From assembly GCA_034096865.1 (NCBI GenBank), contig JAWQFJ010001124.1:25127-57626 (forward strand): DNA of 32,500 nt, in the 5' to 3' direction. Made by a program: the position numbers and the translations under genes. A model generated the notes under the pieces. That model ran no database searches. It saw nothing but the letters and a program-made list of their open reading frames with translations, and had not been told where the DNA came from. Shown one piece after another: positions 8,176-19,063 of this stretch (position 1 is the first letter of the stretch; each line of letters begins with the position of its first letter). This DNA is from Theodoxus fluviatilis (Eukaryota; Mollusca; Gastropoda; Cycloneritida; Neritidae).

Positions 8176-11157
8176 ACTCGCAGAAACCCAACACTAAGTG
8201 ACTAACCCACAGGAACCCAACACTAAGTGACTAACCCACAGAAACCCAACACTAAGTGACTAACCCACAGAAACCCAACACTAAGTGACTAACCCACAGA
8301 AACCCAACACTAAGTGACTAGCACACAGAAACCCAACACTAAGTGACTAGCACACAGGAAACCCACAGGAACCCAACACTAAGTGACTAGCACACAGGAA
8401 ACCCACAGGAACCCAACACTAAGTGACTAAACCACAGAAACCCAACTCTAAGTGACTAACCCACAGAAACTCAACAATAAGTGACTAGCACACAGGAAAC
8501 CAACACTAGGTGACTAGCACACAGGAAACCCACAGGAACCCAACACTAGGTACTAACCCACATGAAACCAACACTAGGTACTAACCCACATGAAACCAAC
8601 ACTAGGTACTAACCCACAGGAAAGCAACACTAGGTACTAACCCACAGGAAAGCAACACTAGGTACTAACCCACAGAAACCCAACACTAGGTGACTAGCCC
8701 TCAGGAAACCCACAGAAACCCAACACTAAGTGACTAGCCTTCAGGAAACCCACAGAAACCCAACACTAAGTGACTAGCCCACAGAAAACCCACAGAAAAC
8801 CAACACTAAGTGACTAGCCCTCAGAAAACCCACAGAAACCCAACACTAAGTGACTAGCCCACAGAAAACCCACAGAAAACCAACACTAAGTGACTAGCCC
8901 TCAGGAAACCCACAGAAACCCAACACTAAGTGACTAGCCCACAGAAAACCAACTAAGTGACTAGCCCTCAGGAAACCCACAGAAACCCAACACTAAGTGA
9001 CTGGCCCTCAGGAAACCCACAGAAACCCAACACTAAGTGACTAGCCACAGGAAACCCAACACTAGGTGACTAACCCACAGGAACCCAACACTAGGTGACT
9101 AACCCACAGGAAACCCACAGGAACCCAACACTAGGTGACTAACCCACAGGAAACCCACAGAAACCCAACACTAGGTGACTAGCTCTCAGGAAACCCACAG
9201 AAACCCAACACTAGGTGACTAACCCACAGGGAACCCACAGAAACCCAACACTAGGTGACTAGCCCTCAGGAAACCCACAGAAACCCAACACTAAGTGACT
9301 AGCCCACAGAAAACCAACTAAGTGACTAGCCCTCAGGAAACCCACAGAAACCCAACACTAGGTGACTAGCTCTCAGGAAACCCACAGAAACCCAACACTA
9401 AGTGACTAGCCACAGGAAACCCAACACTAGGTGACTAACCCACAGGAAACCCACAGGAACCCAACACTAGGTGACTAACCCACAGGGAACCCACAGAAAC
9501 CCAACACTAGGTGACTAACCCACAGGAAACCAGCAGGAAACCAACACTAGGTGACTAACCCACAGGAAACCCACAGAAACCCAACACTAGGTGACTAACC
9601 CACAGGAAACCCACAGAAACCCAACACTAGGTGACTAACCCACAGGGAACCCACAGAAACCCAACACTAGGTGACTAGCTCTCAGGAAACCCACAGGAAC
9701 CCAACTCTAGGTGACTAACCCACAGAAACCCAACACTAGGTGACTAGCTCTCAGGAAACCCACAGGAACCCAACACTAGGTGACTAGCCCACAGAAACCC
9801 AACACTAGGTGACTAGCCCACAGAAACCCAACACTAGGTGACTAGCCCACAGAAACCCACAGAAACCCAACACTAGGTGACTACACAGAAACCCACAGAA
9901 ACCCAACACTAGGTGACTAACCCACAGGAACCCAACACTAGGTGACTAACCCACAGGAAACCCACAGAAACCCAACACTAGGTGACTAGCCCACAGGAAA
10001 CCCACAGAAACCCAACACTAGGTGACTAGCCCACAGAAACCCACAGAAACCCAACACTAGGTGACTAACCCACAGAAACCCACAGAAACCCAACACTAGG
10101 TGACTAACCCACAGGGAACCCACAGAAACCCAACACTAGGTGACTAGCCCTCAGGAAACCCACAGGAACCCAACACTAGGTGACTAGCCCTCAGGAAACC
10201 CACAGGAACCCAACACTAGGTGACTAGCCCTCAGGAAACCCACAGAAACCCAACACTAGGTGACTAGCCCACAGGAAACCCACAGAAACCCAACACTAGG
10301 TGACTGGCCCTCAGGAAACCCATAGGAAAGCAACACTGGGTGACTAACCCACAGGAAAACAACACTGGGCGACTAACCCACAGGAAAACACTAGGCGACT
10401 ATTCCACAGGAAACACACAGGAAACCAACACTAGGTGATTAACCCACAGGAAACACACAGGAAAACAACACTGGGTAACTAACCCACAGGAAACACACAG
10501 GAAAACAACACTGGGTGACTAACCCACAGGAAACCCACAGGAAACCAACACTAGGTGACTTATCCACAGGAAACACACAGGAAAACAACACTGGGTGACT
10601 AACCCACAGGAAAACAACACTGGGTAACTAACCCACAGGAAACACACAGGAAAACAACACTGGGTAACTAACCCACAGGAAACCCACAGGAAAACAACAC
10701 TAGGTGACTTATCCACAGGAAACACACAGGAAAACAACACTGGGTAACTAACCCACAGGAAAACAACACTGGGTAACTAACCCACAGGAAACCCACAGGA
10801 AAACAACACTAGGTGACTAACCCACAGGAAACCCACAGGAAACCAACACTAGGTGACTTATCCACAGGAAACACACAGGAAAACAACACTGGGTGATTAA
10901 CCCACAGGAAATACACAGGAAAACACTGGGTGACTTATCCACAGGAAAACAACACTAGGTGACTAACCCACAGGAAAACAACACTGGGTGACTAACCCAC
11001 AGGAAAACAACACTGGGTGACTAACCCACAGGAAAACAACACTGGGTAACTAACCCACAGGAAAACAACACTGGGTAACTAACCCACAGGAAAACAACAC
11101 TGGGTAACTAACCCACAGGAAACGCACAGGAAACCAACACTGTATGACTAACCCTCA
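8176..11157 (+). repeat. 28/42-bp satellite, main array (about 3 kb)
   Basis: Two unit forms alternate: a simple 28-bp unit (CCCACAGAAACCCAACACTA + AGTGACTA) and a longer unit of about 42 bp with an extra GGAAACCCACAG block. The variable core changes along the array: ACTAAGTGAC dominates up to about 9050, ACTAGGTGAC from about 9050 to 10300, and ACTGGGTGAC or ACTGGGTAAC after about 10320. No credible coding content. Short frames on either strand are repeat by-products. Confidence 0.97.
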
Positions 11158-11195
11158 GGACGTCTGTGGGTCGTTCAAGAGACCTAGCTCCAAGT

Positions 11196-12026
11196 AGCGC
11201 TCGACAGCATTTGACTCTTGAACGGCTTGCTAGGCTAGCGCTATGGAGCGCTCGACAGCACTTGACTCTTGAACGGCTTGCTAGGCTAGCGCTATGGAGC
11301 GCTCGATATCATTTGACTCTTGAACGGCTTGCTAGGCTAGCGCTATGGAGCGCTCGATAGCATTTGACTCTTGAACGGCTTGCTAGGCTAGCGCTATGGA
11401 GCGCTCGACAGCACTTGACTCTTGAACGGCTTGCTAGGCGGAGCGCTATGGAGCGCTCGACAGCACTTGACTCTTGAACGGCTTGCTAGGCGGAGCGCTA
11501 TGGAGCGCTCGACAGCACTTGACTCTTGAACGGCTTGCTAGGCTAGCGCTATGGAGCGCTCGATAGCACTTGACTCTTGAACGGCTTGCTAGGCGGAGCG
11601 CTATGGAGCGCTCGACAGCACTTGACTCTTGAACGGCTTGCTAGGCTAGCGCTATGGAGCGCTCGACAGCACTTGACTCTTGAACGGCTTGCTAGGCTAG
11701 CGCTATGGAGCGCTCGGTAGCACTTGACTCTTGAACGGCTTGCTAGGCTAGCGCTATGGAGCGCTCGATAGCACTTGACTCTTGAACGGCTTGCTAGGCG
11801 GAGCGCTATGGAGCGCTCGACAGCACTTGACTCTTGAACGGCTTGCTAGGCTAGCGCTATGGAGCGCTCGATAGCACTTGACTCTTGAACGGCTTGCTAG
11901 GCTAGCGCTATGGAGCGCTCGATAGCACTTGACTCTTGAACGGCTTGCTAGGCTAGCGCTATGGAGCGCTCGATAGCACTTGACTCTTGAACGGCTTGCT
12001 AGGCTAGCGCTATGGAGCGCTCGATA
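11196..12026 (+). repeat. 51-bp satellite array A (left arm)
   Basis: About 16 copies of a 51-52 bp unit containing GCGCTCGACAGCACTTGACTC and TTGAACGGCTTGCTAGG. Variants TAGCGCTATGG and GGAGCGCTATGG alternate, with GACAGC versus GATAGC as a second variant. Each unit contains CTCTTGAACG, the same sequence found in the element's terminal repeat. Confidence 0.95.
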
Positions 12027-12527
12027 CCCCGCCGCGGAGGGGGGCTACGCGAGCAGAGCCAAAATGGCCGCTTTTGAGGAATGGAAGGAAGTCACCATCA
12101 ATAATGTGCACAGTGGCAAACATTTCGACCTGTGATTAACACCCAGACTGAACGAGAAGTTACAAGAAGTTAGGCTGGTGTTCTTTTCTTTTCCTGAAAG
12201 AATAACTGCTGTGAAATAATCACACGGCAAGATGTAAGCAAACATTTCCACGAAAGACTAATAAAACGTTTGAAGGGAGGTAACTCTATCTTTGTTTTGT
12301 AGCCTCCCTTGATGTAGGTGTCGATATATGTTTGCTTGTAAATGCTGCAAGTGGGCACTGTCGTTTCGGCATTATATTCTCAATTGGAGCGGTGCCAAGC
12401 CTTGATGCACAGCTCCAACATCAAGGAACGACCAGTTTTCAGCTGCTGGATCCGCTCAGACGGTCAAAGAGCATCAACATCAAAACTCCGCGAAGAGTAG
12501 AAGGCACTGCGGAAACCATCTTGGTTG
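12027..12527 (+). other. Unique core between the two inverted satellite arrays
   Basis: It opens with a GC-rich stretch (CCCCGCCGCGGAGGGGGGC), then GCCAAAATGGCC, an ATG in good Kozak-like context at about 12063, giving only 23 codons (MAAFEEWKEVTINN... to TGA). The rest is ordinary mixed sequence. An open frame from 12332 runs into array B and looks fortuitous. It could be captured host 5' exon sequence, but no identity is recognisable. Confidence 0.5.
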
Positions 12528-14708
12528 GCGCTCGGTCTAGAAAGCCGTTCAGCAGTGACAATTTTGTCTCCGAGCGCTCGGTCTAGAAAGCCGTTCAGCA
12601 GTGACAATTTTGTCGCCGAGCGCTCGGTCTAGAAAGCCGTTCAGCAGTGACAATTTTGTCTCCGAGCGCTCGCTCTAGAAAGCCGTTCAGCAGTGACAAT
12701 TTTGTCTCGCCGAGCGCTCGCTCTAGAAAGCCGTTCAGCAGTGACAATTTTGTCTCCGAGCGCTCGCTCTAGAAAGCCGTTCAGCAGTGACAATTTTGTC
12801 TCCGAGCGCTCGCTCTAGAAAGCCGTTCAGCAGTGACAATTTTGTCTCCGAGCGCTCGCTCTAGAAAGCCGTTCAGCAGTGACAATTTTGTCTCCGAGCG
12901 CTCGCTCTAGAAAGCCGTTCAGCAGTGACAATTTTGTCTCCGAGCGCTCGCTCTAGAAAGCCGTTCAGCAGTGACAATTTTGTCTCCGAGCGCTCGGTCT
13001 AGAAAGCCGTTCAGCAGTGACAATTTTGTCTCCGAGCGCTCGGTCTAGAAAGCCGTTCAGCAGTGACAATTTTGTCTCCGAGCGCTCGGTCTAGAAAGCC
13101 GTTCAGCAGTGACAATTTTGTCTCCGAGCGCTCGGTCTAGAAAGCCGTTCAGCAGTGACAATTTTGTCTCCGAGCGCTCGGTCTAGAAAGCCGTTCAGCA
13201 GTGACAATTTTGTCTCCGAGCGCTCGGTCTAGAAAGCCGTTCAGCAGTGACAATTTTGTCTCCGAGCGCTCGGTCTAGAAAGCCGTTCAGCAGTGACAAT
13301 TTTGTCTCCGAGCGCTCGGTCTAGAAAGCCGTTCAGCAGTGACAATTTTGTCGCCGAGCGCTCGGTCTAGAAAGCCGTTCAGCAGTGACAATTTTGTCTC
13401 CAAGCGCTCGGTCTAGAAAGCCGTTCAGCAGTGACAATTTTGTCTCCGAGCGCTCGGTCTAGAAAGCCGTTCAGCAGTGACAATTTTGTCTCCGAGCGCT
13501 CGGTCTAGAAAGCCGTTCAGCAGTGACAATTTTGTCTCCGAGCGCTCGGTCTAGAAAGCCGTTCAGCAGTGACAATTTTGTCTCCAAGCGCTCGGTCTAG
13601 AAAGCCGTTCAGCAGTGACAATTTTGTCTCCGAGCGCTCGGTCTAGAAAGCCGTTCAGCAGTGACAATTTTGTCTCCGAGCGCTCGGTCTAGAAAGCCGT
13701 TCAGCAGTGACAATTTTGTCTCCGAGCGCTCGGTCTAGAAAGCCGTTCAGCAGTGACAATTTTGTCTCCGAGCGCTCGGTCTAGAAAGCCGTTCAGCAGT
13801 GACAATTTTGTCTCCGAGCGCTCGGTCTAGAAAGCCGTTCAGCAGTGACAATTTTGTCTCCGAGCGCTCGGTCTAGAAAGCCGTTCAGCAGTGACAATTT
13901 TGTCTCCGAGCGCTCGGTCTAGAAAGCCGTTCAGCAGTGACAATTTTGTCTCCGAGCGCTCGGTCTAGAAAGCCGTTCAGCAGTGACAATTTTGTCTCCG
14001 AGCGCTCGGTCTAGAAAGCCGTTCAGCAGTGACAATTTTGTCTCCGAGCGCTCGGTCTAGAAAGCCGTTCAGCAGTGACAATTTTGTCGCCGAGCGCCGG
14101 TCTAGAAAGCCGTTCAGCAGTGACAATTTTGTCTCCGAGCGCTCGGTCTAGAAAGCCGTTCAGCAGTGACAATTTTGTCTCCGAGCGCTCGGTCTAGAAA
14201 GCCGTTCAGCAGTGACAATTTTGTCGCCGAGCGCTCGGTCTAGAAAGCCGTTCAGCAGTGACAATTTTGTCGCCGAGCGCTCGGTCTAGAAAGCCGTTCA
14301 GCAGTGACAATTTTGTCTCCGAGCGCTCGGTCTAGAAAGCCGTTCAGCAGTGACAATTTTGTCTCGCCGAGCGCTCGGTCTAGAAAGCCGTTCAGCAGTG
14401 ACAATTTTGTCGCCGAGCGCCGGTCTAGAAAGCCGTTCAGCAGTGACAATTTTGTCTCCAAGCGCTCGGTCTAGAAAGCCGTTCAGCAGTGACAATTTTG
14501 TCTCCAAGCGCTCGGTCTAGAAAGCCGTTCAGCAGTGACAATTTTGTCGCCGAGCGCTCGCTCTAGAAAGCCGTTCAGCAGTGACAATTTTGTCTCCGAG
14601 CGCTCGGTCTAGAAAGCCGTTCAGCAGTGACAATTTTGTCTTGCCGAGCGCTCGGTCTAGAGAGCCGTTCAGCAGTGACAATTTTGTCTCGCCGAGCACT
14701 CGGTCTAG
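12528..14708 (+). repeat. 46-bp satellite array B (right arm)
   Basis: About 47 copies of a 46-bp unit, CGAGCGCTCGGTCTAGAAAG then CCGTTCAGCAGTGACAATTTTGTCTC. Most neighbouring units are identical. The variants are GGTCTAG versus GCTCTAG, TCTCC versus TCGCC, CCAAGCG, and a CGCCGG deletion. Each unit contains two palindromes, GAGCGCTC and TCTAGA. The GCTCTAG variant clusters at the left (about 12660-12960). Confidence 0.97.
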
Positions 14709-14727
14709 CGCCAGGTCTCTTGAACGA

Positions 14728-14920
14728 GCCTGTGTTTAAACAGCAGAAACATTTACCAAGGGTGTGTCTTTTTCCTCTGCACCGTTGAAGGGGGTGCCCT
14801 GCCCCAAGCCTGGCTCCACCTGGAAACCCAGTCCGTCCTTCACCAGAAGGCGGTGTTCACGCAAAGCGGGACCCCAGTCTGCAGTGGGGCGCAACAGAAT
14901 CCGCAGCCGCTACAAAGATC
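14728..14920. other. Unassigned spacer
   Basis: No open frame or motif is recognised between the fold-back-like element and the AATG repeats. CAGAAGGCGGTGTTCACGC and GTCTGCAGTGGGGCGCAAC look unique. Confidence 0.4.
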
Positions 14921-15092
14921 AAATGAATGAATGAATGAACAAGGAACGAATGAAAAAATTAGTGAATGAATGAAAGAACAAATGAAAGAATGAGTGAGTG
15001 AGTGAATAAATGAATGCATGAATAATGACTGAACAAACGAACGAACGAAATAATGAATGAATCAGTGAATGAATGAATGAACGAATGAATGG
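14921..15092 (+). repeat. Imperfect (AATG)n microsatellite
   Basis: AATGAATGAATGAATGAAC-type tetranucleotide repeats with interruptions of AAG, AGTG and ACG. The strand-opposite open frame rich in Ser/Phe/Ile/His is a by-product. Confidence 0.9.
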
Positions 15093-15179
15093 ATGAAGCA
15101 AGGTTCGCGGCCTATCAGCTCTAGCAGCCATGAAAGACCATTGACCATGAACATATCTAGAGAAGGTAAGAGTAACAGC

Positions 15180-16972
15180 GAGTGCTTCCTGTGTGAGTGC
15201 TGCCTGTGTGAGTGCCGCCTGTGTGAGTGCTGCCTGTGTGAGTGCTGCCTGTGTGAGTGCTGCCTGTGTGAGTGCTGCCTGTGTGAGTGCTGCCTGTGTG
15301 AGTGCTGCCTGTGTGAGTGCTGCCTGTGTGAGTGCTGCCTGTGTGAGTGCCGCCTGTGTGAGTGCTGCCTGTGTGAGTGCTGCCTGTGTGAGTGCTGCCT
15401 GTGTGAGTGCTGCCTGTGTGAGTGCTGCCTGTGTGAGTGCTGCCTGTGTGAGTGCTGCCTGTGTGAGTGCTGGCTGTGTGAGTGCTGCCTGTGTGAGTGC
15501 TGCCTGTGTGAGTGCTGCCTGTGTGAGTGCTGCCTGTGTGAGTGCTGCCTGTGTGAGTGCTGCCTGTGTGAGTGCTGCCTGTGTGAGTGCTGCCTGTGTG
15601 AGTACCACCTGTGTGAGTGCTACCTGAGGGAGTGCCGCCTGTATGAGTGCTGCCTGAGTGAGTGCTGCCTGTGTGAGTGCTGCCTGTGTGAGTACCACCT
15701 GTGTGAGTGCTGCCTGTGTGAGTACCACCTGTGTGAGTGCTACCTGAGTGAGTGCCGCCTCTGTGAGTGCTGCCTGAGTGTCGCCTGTGTGAGTGCTGCC
15801 TCTGTGAGTGCCGTATCTGTGAGTGCCACCTATGTGAGTTCAGCCTGTGTGAGTGCTGCCTGTGTGAGTGCCAACCGTGTGAGTGCCACCTGTGTGAGTG
15901 ACGCCTGTGTGAGTGCCACGTATGTGAGTGCCAACCGTGTGAGTACCACCTGTGTGAGTGCTGCCTCTGTGATTGCTGCCTGTGTGAGTGCTGCCTGAGT
16001 GCCACCTGTGTGAGTGCCACGTGTGTGAGTGCCACGTGTGTGAGTGCCAACCGTGTGAGTGCCACCTGTGTGAGTGACGCCTGTGTGAGTGCTGCCTGTG
16101 TGAGTGTTGCCTGTGTGAGTGCTGCCTGTGTGAGTGCTGCCTGTGTGAGTGCTGCCTGTGTGAGTGCTGCCTGTGTGAGTGCTGCCTGTGTGAGTGCTGC
16201 CTGAGTTAGTGCTGCCTGTGTGAGTGCTGCCTGTGTGAGTGCTGCCTGTGTGAGTGCTGCCTGTGTGAGTGCCCACCGTGTGAGTGCCGCCTGTGTGAGT
16301 GCTGCCTGTGTGAGTGCTGCCTGAGTGAGTGCTGTCTGAGTGAGTGCCGCCTGTGTGATTGCCAACCGTGTGAGTGCTGCCTGTGTGAGTGCTGCCTGTG
16401 TGAGTGCCGCCTGTGTGAGTGCCACCCGTGTGAGTGCTGCCTGTGTGAGTGCTGCCTGTGTGAGTGCCACCCGTGTGAGTGCTGCCTGTGTGAGTGCCGC
16501 CCGTGTGAGTGCTGCCTGTGTGAGTGCCACCCGTGAGAGGGCTGCCTGTGTGAGTGCCACCCATGTGAGTGCTGCCTGTGTGAGTGTCGCCTGTGTGAGT
16601 GCTGCCTGTGTGAGTGCCCACCGTGTGAGTCCCGCCTGTGTGAGTGCTGCCTGTGTGAGTGCTGCCTGTGTGAGTGCTGCCTGTGTGAGTGCCAACCGTG
16701 TGAGTGCCGCCTGAGTGAGGGCTGCCTGTGTGAGTCCCGCATGTGTGAGTGCTGCCTGTGTGAGTGACGCCCGTGTGAGTGCCACCCGTGTGAGTGCTGC
16801 CTGTGTGAGTGCCGCCTGAGTGAGTGCCACCCGTGTGAGTGCCGCCTGTGTGAGTGCTGCTTCTGTGAGTGCTGCCTGTGTGAGTGCTGCCTGTGTGAGT
16901 GCTGCCTGTGTGAGTGCCGCCTGAGTGAGTGCCACCGGTGTGAGTGCCGCCTGAGTGAGTGCTTCCTGTGAG
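15180..16972 (+). repeat. 15-bp minisatellite, about 120 copies
   Basis: The unit TGCCTGTGTGAGTGC repeats for about 1.8 kb. The left part (15180-15600) is nearly uniform. The right part is a mosaic with GCCAACCGTG, GCCACCCGTG and TGACGCC variants. Because the unit length is a multiple of three and all three minus-strand frames of the consensus lack stops, very long open frames appear (one of 592 codons, 15157-16935). The peptide content changes abruptly from (A-L-T-Q-A)n to (T-H-T-G-S)n with phase shifts, which argues against selection on protein. Confidence 0.95.
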
Positions 16973-17395
16973 TTTCAGCGCACGGGCGATGCGCTGTTTA
17001 AGATTACTGTATTGTTGGCCTTCGTAGAGTGCAGTTGCACAGATCGCTAGCTCCCGGGCACTCGACATGGATGGGTCGGGTAGAGCGTCTGATGCATGGC
17101 TGGGATGGCCTAAGCCCAGCCTTTACCTGACTCTCGCTAGAGTCTCGTTGCGGGCGTCACCTGCAACAGATCGGATTGCCTTTGTCACGGAGTCCGATGC
17201 AAGACTGGGATAGCCATGCCCAGCTTGCAAGCGACTCTCTGTACAGTCGCGCTGCAGACGGACTTGCAGCTGTGTTTCCTGACCTTCTGAGTTTGGTCTT
17301 TCCCCTTTGAGGTGTAGAGACACCTGTTTCTTCCATGGGCCTACAAGAGGTCCACTCACTTCTGCTCCCGCTGGGAGTGCAGAGATGTTCATTCT
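16973..17395. other. Unassigned region with diverged inverted segments
   Basis: No gene recognised. CTGGGAT(G/A)(G)CC...GCCCAGC occurs twice (about 17100-17126 and 17204-17226), each with an internal inverted CTGGG/CCCAG pair, followed by ACTCTC(G/T)(C/G)TA blocks. This looks like a diverged duplication of about 105 bp. Confidence 0.4.
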
Positions 17396-17399
17396 CCCC

Positions 17400-17695
17400 T
17401 TAATGGCGTGAAGATGCCATCCTTCTCTTAGCATGAGGACGCCGTTTTCTTCTCTCTCTCTGCCTGAGGGAGACCCATCCTTTTCTCGTCAGCGCTTGCC
17501 GGCGCCCCGTGGACGATGCGAGGGACAGGACAGCATGGGGATACTTCTTCTCCCCTGCTTGGCGTAGGAGACGCCATTTCACCCATCTACGTACAGCGTG
17601 CCAGCGCCGAGACCCTTTCCTGACCACCCGCTGCATTGAACAACCGAGTACTAGAGATGCTACACCTTGTGTGGCTCGGAGATGCCACGTAGTCC
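17400..17695 (+). repeat. Cluster of small hairpins with diverged spacing
   Basis: Short stem-loops recur: TGGCGTGAAGATGCCA (17404-17419), GCATGAGGACGC (about 17431), TTGGCGTAGGAGACGCCAT (about 17559) and GTGGCTCGGAGATGCCAC (17671-17688), separated by pyrimidine-rich CTTCTC or CCTTTT runs. The loops share a purine-rich GAAGAT/GGAGA core. They could be a degenerate tandem repeat or structured RNA. No family is recognised. Confidence 0.45.
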
Positions 17696-17844
17696 CTTTT
17701 GGCGCCAATCCATGCTCTGGAGAAGAGCGTGGGAGATTCTGTATTCTGGATTTCGTCTTTCCTGCCGCTGCAGGTATGGAGCAACGTCATTATGTGTAGT
17801 GAAGTGTGTGAGAGCCGTGGGGGCGGCGGAGCCTTCGCTGTTCT

Positions 17845-18090
17845 CCAGAGAGTTAGCTAGTGTTTATTCATGTCCTGATGGGGTCCTCTTTCTTTCTCCC
17901 TGGAGCTGTGGAGGTGCCCGACGCTTACCCGGGTGCGAGTATGTGCGTGTGAGTGTTGCAGGAAAGCTGGAAACTTCATGTCTTCCTGAGGTTGAGCAGG
18001 TGTTTATTCATGTCTCGCTGGAGTCCTCCTGCTTTTCCCTGGGGGTGCGGAAATGCCCAGCCTACTTACTTAGTGCGATAGTGTGTTTCT
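17845..18090 (+). repeat. Diverged tandem duplication, about 140 bp period
   Basis: GTGTTTATTCATGTC occurs at 17860 and 18000. In both places it is followed by TGGGGTCCT/TGGAGTCCT, a pyrimidine run, CCCTGG and G(A/C)GG(T/A)(G/A)(C/A)(T)GCCC at similar distance. Confidence 0.6.
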
Positions 18091-18180
18091 GGACAGTCCG
18101 GTGAGAGCGGACGTTTTCTGGACAGTCCGGTGAGAGCGGACGTGTTCTGGACTGCCTGTGTGAGAGCTGGCAGTTTCCCA
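18088..18180 (+). repeat. Short tandem repeat TCTGGACAGTCCGGTGAGAG
   Basis: Two near-perfect copies of a 28-bp unit and a third diverged copy (CTGGACTGCCTGTGTGAGAG). GGACAGTCC is itself a palindrome with a one-base centre. Confidence 0.8.
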
Positions 18181-18969
18181 AGTCAAGATCTGGTAAGATT
18201 GAATCATTTTTGTTCTGAACCCTTTTCTTCCTTGTCATGTTTTGGCCCGACCTGGTAAATTGATCTGAGAAAGTATTTTGGTTGAAATCGGTATTACATT
18301 TTATGCCTGTAGTGAGTAATATTTTTGCTTGTAGAAGCTACATCAGTGTTCTATGGCGCGGGGAGTCTCGAGTGGGAAGGGAGGCATTATGATTGTTCAA
18401 GCTGGCGTTAGGCTTGTCATTCATTGTTGCTGTGACAACGTGATGTGGTCTGTGTCTTAATTAAAGCCGCTACACCGGCTGTCCCCTCTATCAGAAAGCG
18501 GGCCTGAGATGAGTTTAGATTCTTTATTGTCTGAGGGCAGAGTTGCCCCTTTAAGATGAAAGAGCTTTCGATGTGTAGATGTTGCCGTCAAGGGCGTCTA
18601 GCTTTGATCTTTTGCGCTTTGGCCCGAGTGGGCGGAGCTTCTGTGTGTCTGTCTTTCATAAGCTTGCGGGAAGCTGTTTCTGACCGGAGCAGTTGGTATT
18701 TTCCCCTTTGCAGAAGCCACACTGGTGTTTGTGAGTGAAGTCTTGTATCGAACCCGTAGGGGTTAGTTAGTTGTCTTTTCGTGTTATTCCTTTCACGCGC
18801 TAGCGGGAACATTGCGCTTGCTTGAAGCCAGATGTCTACCCCATTTTGCAGCTCACGTCTATAAGTGTTAAGTGTCGGGTTATGTGACAGTGCGTATACG
18901 TTGAAGCTCATTGTCATTTTTGGGACTTCTTCAGGGTTGGGATTTTTCTTGTTGCATTGCTAGCATTTC
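18181..18969. other. Unassigned region
   Basis: No gene or known element recognised. Open frames at 18556-18738 (+) and 18588-18917 (-) overlap each other and show no motif I know. Confidence 0.35.
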
Positions 18970-19063
18970 ATTTGTTGTTTGAAATTCGATTTGTTGTTTG
19001 CAATTTGATTGTTGTTGTTTGCAATTTAATTTGTTGTTTGCAATTTGTTTGTTGTTTGCAATT
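18970..19063 (+). repeat. TTGTTGTTTGCAATTT repeat
   Basis: TTTGTTGTTTG(C/A)AATT occurs about five times in roughly 95 bases with 16-22 bp spacing. Confidence 0.85.

Larger units (their letters stand above)
11171..14727. mobile_element. Fold-back-like element with inverted related tandem arrays
   Basis: The outer ends are inverted copies: TCGTTCAAGAGACCT at 11171-11185 and its reverse complement AGGTCTCTTGAACGA at 14713-14727. Inside the left end is an array of 51-bp units, and inside the right end an array of 46-bp units. On opposite strands the two units share TGAACGGCTT(G/T)CTAG and GAGCGCTCG, so they appear to be diverged versions of one ancestral repeat in inverted orientation. A unique core of about 500 bp separates them. 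Tandem arrays within long inverted ends resemble Foldback and Galileo elements of flies (family knowledge). No clean target duplication was found: GTCTGTG and GCCTGTG lie near the ends but are not symmetrically placed. No transposase is visible. Confidence 0.6.

Noticed and set aside
11196..14708. CRISPR array
   Set aside because: Units are head-to-tail without variable spacers, and the genome is eukaryotic.
15157..16935. 592-codon minus-strand open frame as a real repetitive protein gene
   Set aside because: All three minus-strand frames of the 15-bp unit are open, and the peptide switches register abruptly. Length is explained by the repeat alone.
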